In this document: piece after piece, positions 1 through 6,528 of the stretch
Layout of the letters: each line of letters starts with the position of its first letter
Position numbering within the stretch: position 1 is the stretch's first letter
Assembly (NCBI RefSeq): GCF_029848115.1
Contig: NZ_JARVXG010000026.1
Location: 1-6,593, forward strand
Reading direction: 5' to 3'
DNA: 6,593 nucleotides
DNA from: Methanobacterium formicicum
GTDB lineage: Archaea > Methanobacteriota > Methanobacteria > Methanobacteriales > Methanobacteriaceae
The notes under the pieces: model-generated
The model's input: the letters and a program-made list of their open reading frames with translations, nothing else
Told to the model about the DNA's origin: nothing
The model's database searches: none
Program-made: the position numbers and the translations under genes

Positions 1-4
1 TTTA

Positions 5-379
5 ATGGGATTAAGAGAGGATATTGGTAGTCTTTTGAAAGAGTTACTGGAGCGTGCTCCGGGGGATGTTAATGGAGTGGCTGTGCTGCGACCGGATGGT
101 TTGATGATCTCTTCGGCCCTTCCCAGTGGTACTGATGAGAAAAGGGTGGCGGCTATGGCTGCGGCCATGGTGGGTACTTCCCAGAGAACCTGTGATGAGC
201 TGGAAAGGGGAGATCTTAACCAGGTGGTTATCGATGGTGCCATTGGTAAGGCCATTCTGTCCTATGCTGGTAAGAAGGCGGTGCTGGCTGCACTATCCCC
301 GGGGGAAGTGAACCTGGGACTGGCCCTCCTGGAACTGGAGAGAACCGCACTAAAAGTAAAAGAAGTCATGGAAGCATAA
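5..379 (+). CDS. Roadblock/LC7 domain protein (predicted regulator of Ras-like GTPase activity)
   Basis: A 124-residue protein that fits a single Roadblock/LC7 (MglB-like) domain. What is seen: an N-terminal helix, a beta segment GVAVLRPDGLMIS around residues 24-36, an Ala/Met-rich helix at about 47-67 and a strand/helix C-terminal half ending in a long charged helix. Length and the strand-Asp-Gly-Leu pattern agree with the family. Family members usually dimerise in the cytoplasm and bind or regulate small Ras-like GTPases; no GTPase gene lies in the window, so the partner is unknown. Only four bases precede the ATG, so the ribosome binding site is not visible. A TAA at 3-5 overlaps the ATG, which could be the stop of an upstream overlapping gene. 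The start is therefore provisional. It is followed after 33 nt by a V4R-like gene, probably co-transcribed. Confidence 0.8.
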   Translation: MGLREDIGSLLKELLERAPGDVNGVAVLRPDGLMISSALPSGTDEKRVAAMAAAMVGTSQRTCDELERGDLNQVVIDGAIGKAILSYAGKKAVLAALSPGEVNLGLALLELERTALKVKEVMEA

Positions 380-400
380 AAGGGAGCGCATATATCAAGA

Positions 401-407
401 GGAGTGA
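401..407 (+). promoter_or_regulatory. Ribosome binding site that sets the start of the V4R-like gene
   Basis: GGAGTGA matches the archaeal anti-Shine-Dalgarno consensus GGAGGTGA less one G. It lies 5 nt before the ATG at 413. An in-frame GTG at 404 lies inside this element and is therefore an unlikely start. Confidence 0.7.
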
Positions 408-412
408 ATAAC

Positions 413-925
413 ATGTCAGAAGAGGAAGTACAGAAAATAACAGCTGCTTTTTTAAGCGAAACTCAAGAAAATCCAGTGAATATCATACTCACCGCAGTGT
501 TGATGGGCTTCACCAACAGCCTGTGGAAGGTCAGTGGGGAAGGATCAGGGGGAATCACCCGTGCCTTCGGTGAGGATCTGTGGGACCTGATCAAGGCCGG
601 TTCAGTCATGTTGGGTGAGGAAAAGGACACCAGCACCCCGGAAAAAGCCCTGGAATTCTATGCTGAATACCTGGGAGGATATTTCAATATTGCCGATGAA
701 ATAAGTTACAATTTAGGTGAAGATTCCCTAAACGTCAGTATTAAAGGTTGCAAACTGCACCACTTCACCGACTACCTGGAGGCCAAGGATGTCCCTCGTT
801 CCATAGGCTGTCCTATGGCTCTGTCATTAATCTCCCTGATGGAGGATGTGACCGGAGAGTCATACATAATTGATGAGCTCAAATCCACGGATAGTAACAG
901 TGAAATAGTCCTTAGAGCTCTTTAA
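413..925 (+). CDS. V4R-like (4-vinyl reductase / hydrocarbon-binding type) protein
   Basis: A 170-residue soluble protein with no signal peptide or membrane segment. The C-terminal two thirds resemble the V4R small-molecule-binding fold: a helical region (about residues 76-95), a strand VSIKGCKLHHF with C113, H116 and H117, then IGCPMAL with C133, a helix, and TGESYIIDEL. The Cys-Pro-x-Ala...Thr-Gly arrangement near the end is typical of V4R domains. These bind small ligands or, in some members, metal or haem; the Cys/His cluster suggests something similar here, but that is inference. ATG 413 was chosen over GTG 404 because the ribosome binding site covers the GTG. It follows the Roadblock gene by 33 nt with no terminator, so both probably form one transcript. 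Family assignment is by pattern only; it could be a lineage-specific conserved protein. Confidence 0.6.
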   Translation: MSEEEVQKITAAFLSETQENPVNIILTAVLMGFTNSLWKVSGEGSGGITRAFGEDLWDLIKAGSVMLGEEKDTSTPEKALEFYAEYLGGYFNIADEISYNLGEDSLNVSIKGCKLHHFTDYLEAKDVPRSIGCPMALSLISLMEDVTGESYIIDELKSTDSNSEIVLRAL

Positions 926-949
926 ACTTATTTTAAGAGTTAATCAACA

Positions 950-982
950 CTCCTTTTTTTTATCATTTAATATTTTTTTTTA
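950..982 (+). terminator. Double oligo-T terminator after the Roadblock/V4R operon
   Basis: Two T runs, T8 at 954-961 and T9 at 973-981, lie 29-56 nt after the stop codon. Archaeal RNA polymerase terminates at such non-template T tracts without needing a hairpin. None is evident here. Confidence 0.65.
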
Positions 983-1197
983 CAGGTCCTAATGTCTGGT
1001 TTATTTTTCGGGGTTTTTAACACCAAAACATCACCAAAAAATTCAAATTTATACTATTCCGTTACGAATTCTATAATAATTATAATAAAAACCATGTAAA
1101 ACATTTATTCTTATAATAATTAAAGAAAATTTCCTTAATTATTAGTAGAAAAATACTTATTAGTCTTTTATCATATAATTATTAAGGAAGTGGGTTT
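983..1197. other. AT-rich regulatory spacer ahead of the HEPN-like gene
   Basis: I see no gene on either strand in this stretch. It holds TATA-like sequence (TTTATACTA near 1048-1056; AATACTTAT near 1152-1160), the palindrome at 1114-1144, a further copy of its half-site at 1176-1189, and the ribosome binding site GGAAGTG at 1186-1192. Which TATA-like element is used cannot be decided by eye in such AT-rich DNA. Confidence 0.5.
1114..1144. promoter_or_regulatory. 31-bp near-perfect palindrome, candidate operator
   Basis: The arms TAATAATTAAAGAA (1114-1127) and the reverse complement of 1131-1144 (TAATAATTAAGGAA) differ at one position, so 14 of 15 base pairs of the dyad match around A1129. 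A direct copy, TAATTATTAAGGAA, at 1176-1189 differs from the right-arm form by one base and overlaps the ribosome binding site of the gene at 1198. Repeated half-sites placed between promoter and start codon suggest a repressor or autoregulator binding region. That role is inferred. Confidence 0.5.
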
Positions 1198-1584
1198 ATG
1201 GTTTCCGAAAAGATTCACTTACGTAATGCTAGAGAAAAAGTTCTTACCCTCTATGACTCAGTGGAAAAAGATAGGTTATCTGTTGTGGGTGATATGGCAT
1301 TTAAAGTTGCTGAGGAGTCTGTTCATGCCTTTGAAAGTCGTGAAGACCCTTATGCCACTCATCGCAGAAGTGGAACTTTTTATCTGGTCAAAACTCGCTT
1401 CAGGGATGATGAGAGGAAATGTTTTCGCCGATTGCACCGTATCTATGAAAGATTAGGTTATGGGGGAAGTAATGGTGACCTTGCACAAGAGGCAGTTTCC
1501 TGTATGGAGAAAATTGTAAGAAGGGTGGAGGGAGAACTAGATGTTAAAATCTTACCAGACAAACTTCCTGAAAAAAATCCATGA
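1198..1584 (+). CDS. HEPN-like helical protein, probable partner of the downstream nucleotidyltransferase
   Basis: A 128-residue, highly charged, mostly helical soluble protein. It resembles archaeal HEPN (PaREP1-type) domains in three places: an N-terminal helix pair (about 8-47), a THRR turn at 54-57, and a C-terminal segment with RRLHRIYERLGY (77-88) and a closing helix (about 94-110). HEPN toxins usually carry a catalytic Rx4-6H motif. R73 and H80 fit Rx6H here, but the more usual RNxxxHxY form of HepT is absent, so RNase activity is uncertain. The ATG at 1198 has GGAAGTG 5 nt upstream. Its last 44 nt overlap the nucleotidyltransferase gene, which implies coupled translation and a joint role, possibly as a toxin-antitoxin pair. 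The upstream palindrome suggests regulated expression. It could instead be a non-toxic accessory subunit of the nucleotidyltransferase. Confidence 0.55.
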   Translation: MVSEKIHLRNAREKVLTLYDSVEKDRLSVVGDMAFKVAEESVHAFESREDPYATHRRSGTFYLVKTRFRDDERKCFRRLHRIYERLGYGGSNGDLAQEAVSCMEKIVRRVEGELDVKILPDKLPEKNP

Positions 1585-2146
1585 ATTAACCGCCCCTATT
1601 CTGGGATTGGAACTCCTTGTAGTTTATGGCAGTTATGTCCGTGGGGAATTAACGCCTAAATCTGATGTGGATTTTTTTGCCCTGTTCCATGACCCTGAAG
1701 CTCTGGAAAAAGGGGAGGAAACTCTCTTTGAAATCTTGACGGAGGAATGTGACGGGGAACTGGAACTTCCCGCTTCTTTATATGCAGTTCACGAAGATGA
1801 AACTCCAGACAAATCCTTTTTCTATGGTATTTTAACTGAAGGATTTATGATTACCCCTCCCATCTACGACTACTTCACCAAAGTTATGGAACCCACCCCC
1901 CGAGTGCTTTACACCTATTCTATGGAAGCCTTACTTCCCAAAAATAAGGTAAAAGTTAACCAGATATTGTATGGTTATTCACAGAAGAAAGGTGATAAAA
2001 GATATGACTATGGTGGTCTTTTAAAGCATATTCAGGGCGAAAAAGTACGTTCTGGACTTTTGATTCCACAGGAACATGAGTTGGAAATGGATCGGTTCAT
2101 GAGGGAAAACAAACTCAGTTTTAAGAAGAGGGTAGTTTTTGTCTGA
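1541..2146 (+). CDS. MNT-type (DNA polymerase beta superfamily) nucleotidyltransferase
   Basis: A 201-residue protein with a minimal nucleotidyltransferase domain at about residues 20-110. The diagnostic signature is complete: G30-S31, ten residues, then D42-V43-D44, preceded by the hydrophobic strand LELLVVYGS. In this family the aspartates bind the metal that drives NMP transfer from NTP to a protein or small-molecule acceptor. MntA antitoxins AMPylate their HEPN toxin partner in this way. Residues from about 120 onward form a second basic region, longer than the usual MNT unit of about 100-140 residues; similar extensions occur in archaeal nucleotidyltransferases as far as I recall. The start is supported by GGAGGGAG at 1527-1534, 6 nt before the ATG and within the upstream HEPN-like gene. 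The 44-nt overlap points to co-expression. The substrate is unknown. Confidence 0.75.
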   Translation: MLKSYQTNFLKKIHELTAPILGLELLVVYGSYVRGELTPKSDVDFFALFHDPEALEKGEETLFEILTEECDGELELPASLYAVHEDETPDKSFFYGILTEGFMITPPIYDYFTKVMEPTPRVLYTYSMEALLPKNKVKVNQILYGYSQKKGDKRYDYGGLLKHIQGEKVRSGLLIPQEHELEMDRFMRENKLSFKKRVVFV

Positions 2147-2241
2147 ATTTATTAAAAATAAAATTAATGAAGAGGGCTCTCATTACGTAGTAGCTCATTG
2201 GAAGTTAAATTTCATAAATAAGTGTTAAGGAGATGATAAAA
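2147..2241. other. Short spacer with candidate promoter before the 68-residue gene
   Basis: The spacer contains an AT-rich stretch at 2147-2166 (TTTATTAAAAATAAAATTAA region) that could serve as a TATA element. The ribosome binding site AAGGAGATGA at 2227-2236 follows. No oligo-T terminator is visible after the nucleotidyltransferase, so read-through from the upstream pair is also possible. Confidence 0.3.
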
Positions 2242-2448
2242 ATGGCCAAGGAAATCAAACAATTAGTGGTAGGAATAACCCGTGAGGGTGATATAGTGGT
2301 TAAGAGTGCCCGGGGCAGAATGTATGCCGTTAAAAAATCAGCCGACCTGGAGTTCGGTTGTGAAGAGCTGTTCAATGATGTGGAAACAGAACTGTACGCT
2401 ACCATCGATACGGAAGCTGAAACCTGGGAATGTACCTCTATTGAATAG
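2242..2448 (+). CDS. Small conserved-looking protein of unknown function (68 aa)
   Basis: I do not recognise this protein. It is 68 residues long with an uneven charge distribution: the first half is basic and strand-rich (LVVGITREGDIVV, then GRMYAVKK), while the second half is strongly acidic with two cysteines (FGCEELFND and TWECTS). The size and alternating hydrophobic pattern of the N-terminal half would suit a small beta barrel, but that is a guess. There is no signal peptide or membrane segment. GGAGATGA at 2229-2236 is a good ribosome binding site 5 nt before the ATG at 2242. An in-frame ATG at 2233 lies inside that site, so 2242 is preferred. A peptidase gene starts about 46 nt downstream with no terminator between, so the two may share a transcript. 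Confidence 0.65.
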   Translation: MAKEIKQLVVGITREGDIVVKSARGRMYAVKKSADLEFGCEELFNDVETELYATIDTEAETWECTSIE

Positions 2449-2494
2449 ATAAGGGACACCAAAACTTAAAAATAAAGATGGAAAAACCAGGGAC

Positions 2495-3214
<720 letters not shown>

Positions 3215-3221
3215 ATCATAT

Positions 3222-3251
3222 AACTGTTATTTTTAAAAACTGTTATTTTTA
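3222..3251 (+). repeat. Two direct copies of AACTGTTATTTTTA
   Basis: Identical 14-bp copies lie at 3222-3235 and 3238-3251, immediately after the peptidase stop codon and before the oligo-T tract at 3259-3275. They may be part of the terminator region or the result of a local duplication. Confidence 0.6.
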
Positions 3252-3334
3252 TAACCTCTTTTTTTTTAATTTTTTCCCTATTTATAGAATAATCCGGGGT
3301 AAAAACCAGATTAATGGGGGGTTTCTTTTTTTTA
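3252..3334 (+). terminator. Oligo-T terminator region after the peptidase gene
   Basis: T9 at 3259-3267 and T6 at 3270-3275 lie about 45-60 nt after the stop codon. A further T8 at 3326-3333 follows a weak 5-bp stem (AAACC at 3303-3307 with GGTTT at 3320-3324). These would end transcription before the separate DUF488 promoter. Confidence 0.6.
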
Positions 3335-3394
3335 TAGGTAAATAAGTCATTTCTGATACTGGGGAAGAGCACATTCTTTCTTTTCAACTTCCGT

Positions 3395-3406
3395 TAATTT
3401 TATATA
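3395..3406 (+). promoter_or_regulatory. TATA box for the DUF488 gene
   Basis: AATTTTATATAT is a close match to the archaeal TATA box. A start site about 25-27 nt downstream would fall near 3427, leaving a leader of about 27 nt to ATG 3454. This rules against the upstream ATG at 3409, which would lie within the promoter. Confidence 0.55.
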
Positions 3407-3453
3407 TCATGATTAATAATGTTAAATTGATCATGTTAATAGGAGAGATGTGT

Positions 3454-3777
3454 ATGCTAAGGCTCAAAAAAATATCTGAAGTTCCCCGAGTGGAAGATGG
3501 ATTCAGAATCTTAATAGACGAATCCTGGCCGGAAGGATTAACCCGAGAAGAAGCTAAAGTCGATCTATGGCTTAGAGAGATATCCCCTCCCCCAGAGATT
3601 GATGAATGGCCAGAGGATGGTCCTTTATTCAATGAAGCAGATCTGGACCAAACAGAAAATCTCAACCAAATCCGGAGAAATACCATGATAAAACTTATCC
3701 GGAACACTGAAAAAGAAAAAGGAACTGTGACCTTTTTGTATTCTACTGTGGGGAGCATTAAGCAGTTACAGTTTTAA
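3454..3777 (+). CDS. Divergent DUF488 family protein
   Basis: A 107-residue soluble protein. The N-terminal half follows the DUF488 (YeaO-like) pattern: DGFRILIDESWPEGL, then REEAKVDLWLREISPPPEIDEW. This corresponds to the family's R-V-L-V-D-R-x-W-P-R-G, the helix with D-x-W, and the A-P-S-x-x-L-R-x-W segment. Several usually conserved positions differ: DRxWPRG is DESWPEG and APS is PPP. The C-terminal half ends with VTFLYSTVG, aligning with the family's T-L-L-Y-A-A strand, but stops before the usual H-N-x-A tail. Its function is unknown, as for most of the family, and the lost arginines suggest altered or absent activity. ATG 3454 is chosen because AGGAGA (3441-3446) sits 7 nt upstream and the TATA box fits; ATG 3409 and 3448 are in frame but less suitable. 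Confidence 0.7.
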   Translation: MLRLKKISEVPRVEDGFRILIDESWPEGLTREEAKVDLWLREISPPPEIDEWPEDGPLFNEADLDQTENLNQIRRNTMIKLIRNTEKEKGTVTFLYSTVGSIKQLQF

Positions 3778-3797
3778 AAAAACCCTCTCTTTTTTAT
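3778..3797 (+). terminator. Short oligo-T terminator after the DUF488 gene
   Basis: A pyrimidine tract CCCTCTC followed by T6 (3790-3795) starts a few bases after the stop codon. The run is shorter than the others in the window, so termination may be partial and polB1 could receive read-through transcription. Confidence 0.4.
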
Positions 3798-3808
3798 TCG
3801 ACGATGCT

Positions 3809-3843
3809 GGAGGGGTGGTAAGTAGATTACTTATCACTCCCTC
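3809..3843 (+). promoter_or_regulatory. Strong hairpin upstream of polB1
   Basis: Positions 3812-3824 pair with 3828-3840 as 13 consecutive base pairs (two G-U in RNA) around the loop GAT, and two further pairs follow beyond one mismatch. It lies 55 nt before the polB1 start. No T run follows on either strand, so it does not look like a terminator. It may be a leader structure or a palindromic protein site controlling polB1. The CCCTC at 3783-3787 could pair with GAGGG at 3810-3814 as a competing fold. Confidence 0.5.
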
Positions 3844-3897
3844 TACCTCAAATTCCTTGACCTTACCCATCCATAGTCCCTACTGGAAGTGGGCATT

Positions 3898-5775
3898 ATG
3901 GGTGTACGTGAAGGAATACCTAACGGTACAGTGACTAAAAAATTCGTTCTCCTGGACATTGATTACATCACCCGGAACCGGGTACCAGTTATAAGGTTAT
4001 TCGGCAAAGTCCTGGGAGAAGAAGAAGGCCATATCATAGCGTGGGATAAGAGTTTCAAACCTTACATCTACGTCATTCCAGAAGATATTAAGGTCTGCAC
4101 CCGGGACTTAAGTGAATTAGGACTTCACTCTGTGGAAAAGGTTTACCAAAAGGATCAGGGGAAAAGGAAAGAGGTCCTGAATGTAACCTTCAAACATCCC
4201 CAGGATATTCCTAAATTAAGGGATAGGATCGGGAATTTAAACTCGGTCCAGGAGGTAAGAGAACATGATATTCCTTTTTACCGCAGATATCTTATAGATA
4301 AAGGATTATCTCCTTTGAATGCCGTGGAAGTAGAAGGCAAAGTCTTAAAACATGGATCGGCAAAGGGATCACCAACTACACCCCGACCCTGTATTTTACA
4401 GGTGAAAAGTCCTCCCACAGTCCTTCCAGAAGCATTTTTACCAGAATTCTCAGTTTTAAGCTTTGATATTGAGGTCTACAATCCCCGGGGCATGCCCCAG
4501 GCCGAGCTGGACCCCATCATCATGATCAGTTTCTCCAGTAACAGGGGCCTGCAGAAGGTGATATCCTATAAAAATCTCCCATCTGCATCTCTTCTTCACC
4601 CTTCCCCAGATTCTTATCTAGGCCCTCCTGAAGACTTTGTGGAAGTAGTGGCCAATGAGAAAGAATTACTGGAGAAATTTGTGGAAACTGTCCAGTCTGA
4701 AAATCCTGATTTTATCATGGGATACAACTCCGATGCCTTTGACCTTCCCTACATAATGGATCGGGCGGCAAAGCTGGGAGTGCCCCTCCACCTGGGAATA
4801 GACGGATCAACACCCCGATTCACCCGAATGGGATTTAGTAATGCCACCATGATCCGGGGTAGGGTGCACATTGACCTGTACTCCTATGTCCGCCGTTACC
4901 TGCACTTAGAACGCCACACCCTGGAACGGGTTTACCTGGAGCTTTTTGGCCAGGAAAAATACGACCTCCCTGGAGATGAAATCCACCTTTACTGGGATAA
5001 AGGTGACCAGAGACTGGAACGTCTCTTCCACTACTCCCTGGACGATGCCGTGGCAGTTACCCAGATCGGAGAGGAGATGTTACCGGTAAGCATGGAACTC
5101 ACCCGGATCGTGGGCCAACCCCTCTTTGATGTTTCCCGCATGGCCAGCGGGCAGCAGGTGGAATGGTACCTAATCCGGAAATCTTTTGAAACCGGGAATT
5201 TAGTACCTAACCGACCTTCACCTGAGGAATTAACCCAGAGGGAAGGTAAGCAAGTGGTGGGGGGCTACGTTAAAGAACCAATAACTGGTCTCCACGAGAA
5301 TATCGTCTACTTTGATTTTCGGAGCCTGTATCCCAGTATAATAATATCCAAGAACATCTCCCCGGATACCTTCACTCCTGATTATAAGCGGGGAACTTGC
5401 CATGTTTGCCCGGAGTATGGGCACAAATTCCACAAGGAACCAGTAGGCTTCATCCCGGCGGCCATGGGTAAAATCTTAAAGGATAGAATAAGAATCAAAT
5501 CCCGGATGAAACAGTCCAGGGATGATAAAGAACGACAGATACTAAATGCACAGCAGGAAGCATTGAAGAGACTAGCCAACACATTCTATGGATTGTACAA
5601 CCACAGCACCTTCCGGTGGTACAGTCTGCAATGTTCAGAGTCCATAACCGCCTGGGGGAGAGATTTTCTTAAGAAAACCATGAAAGATGCGGAAAATAAT
5701 GGTTTTAAACCAGTATACGCTGATACTGATGGGTTTTTTGCCACTTACAACGGGTTCAAAGTGGAAGTCAACTAA
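3898..5775 (+). CDS. polB1: Family B DNA polymerase, large subunit of a split enzyme (PolB1)
   Basis: A 625-residue protein covering the N-terminal, 3'-5' exonuclease, and palm/fingers parts of an archaeal replicative-type family B polymerase. Numbered from ATG 3898 it contains: the N-terminal template-reading domain (FKPYIYV; KHPQDIP near 101-106); ExoI F-D190-I-E192; ExoII GYN277-SDAFD282; ExoIII Y379-SLD-D383; motif A with D473 in DFRSLYPSI; motif B with K557 in ALKRLANTFYG; and motif C Y-A-D609-T-D611-G. It stops 14 residues after the second Asp of motif C, so the thumb is missing. In Methanothermobacter the same enzyme is made from two genes, and both chains are needed for activity. PolB2 must be encoded elsewhere. 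ATG 3898 has GGAAGTG 6 nt upstream; that site contains the alternative GTG start at 3889. No intein is present. Confidence 0.92.
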   Translation: MGVREGIPNGTVTKKFVLLDIDYITRNRVPVIRLFGKVLGEEEGHIIAWDKSFKPYIYVIPEDIKVCTRDLSELGLHSVEKVYQKDQGKRKEVLNVTFKHPQDIPKLRDRIGNLNSVQEVREHDIPFYRRYLIDKGLSPLNAVEVEGKVLKHGSAKGSPTTPRPCILQVKSPPTVLPEAFLPEFSVLSFDIEVYNPRGMPQAELDPIIMISFSSNRGLQKVISYKNLPSASLLHPSPDSYLGPPEDFVEVVANEKELLEKFVETVQSENPDFIMGYNSDAFDLPYIMDRAAKLGVPLHLGIDGSTPRFTRMGFSNATMIRGRVHIDLYSYVRRYLHLERHTLERVYLELFGQEKYDLPGDEIHLYWDKGDQRLERLFHYSLDDAVAVTQIGEEMLPVSMELTRIVGQPLFDVSRMASGQQVEWYLIRKSFETGNLVPNRPSPEELTQREGKQVVGGYVKEPITGLHENIVYFDFRSLYPSIIISKNISPDTFTPDYKRGTCHVCPEYGHKFHKEPVGFIPAAMGKILKDRIRIKSRMKQSRDDKERQILNAQQEALKRLANTFYGLYNHSTFRWYSLQCSESITAWGRDFLKKTMKDAENNGFKPVYADTDGFFATYNGFKVEVN

Positions 5776-5787
5776 CTATGATTATCT

Positions 5788-5855
5788 TAGGGGATTCAAC
5801 ATATCTAGGGTTCAATATCGTAGGGTTCAACATATCTTAGGGGTTCAACAAATAC
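5788..5855 (+). repeat. Four imperfect tandem repeats, consensus TAGGG(G)TTCAACATATC
   Basis: Copies begin at 5788, 5806, 5821 and 5838, with spacings of 18, 15 and 17 bp. Copy 1 reads TAGGGGATTCAACATATC, copy 2 TAGGGTTCAATATCG, copy 3 TAGGGTTCAACATATCT and copy 4 TAGGGGTTCAACAAATAC. They fill most of the gap between polB1 and the flavoprotein gene. The copies are too short and irregular for CRISPR. Possible roles are a multi-site operator for the downstream gene or slippage-derived repeats. Confidence 0.7.
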
Positions 5856-5859
5856 ATAC
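5849..5859 (+). promoter_or_regulatory. Candidate TATA element for the flavoprotein gene
   Basis: CAAATACATAC lies about 26 nt before the ATG at 5880. With normal archaeal spacing, transcription would begin at or next to the start codon, giving a leaderless or nearly leaderless message. The ribosome binding site is weak (GGGA at 5872-5875), which is consistent with this. Confidence 0.35.
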
Positions 5860-5879
5860 TAAAAGTGAGATGGGATACC

Positions 5880-6524
<645 letters not shown>

Positions 6525-6528
6525 ATAC

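Noticed and set aside
404..412. GTG start for the V4R-like gene
   Set aside because: The GTG lies within the ribosome binding site that serves ATG 413.
1190..1456. Plus-strand frame overlapping the HEPN-like gene
   Set aside because: It is an out-of-frame shadow; the frame from 1198 has the ribosome binding site at the right spacing and a HEPN-like pattern.
2205..2462. Minus-strand frame opposite the 68-residue gene
   Set aside because: It is the antisense shadow of a gene with a good ribosome binding site; its Ser-rich sequence and lack of its own signals argue against coding.
3409..3453. Upstream ATG start for the DUF488 gene
   Set aside because: It falls a few bases from the TATA box, so it would not be transcribed; the family pattern begins after 3454.
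3384..3758. Minus-strand 124-codon frame opposite the DUF488 gene
   Set aside because: It mirrors a recognisable DUF488 gene, has no ribosome binding site, and shows no recognisable domain.
3809..3843. Hairpin as an intrinsic terminator for DUF488
   Set aside because: No T tract follows the stem on either strand; the T6 run lies before it.
5788..5855. CRISPR array or telomere-like repeat (TTAGGGG)
   Set aside because: Copies are about 15-18 bp, imperfect and directly abutting without spacers. The TTAGGG likeness is limited to a few bases and the chromosome is presumably circular.
5776..5879. Frameshift hiding the rest of a full-length polymerase
   Set aside because: There is no room for a thumb domain of about 220 residues, and the bases are repeats followed directly by another gene.
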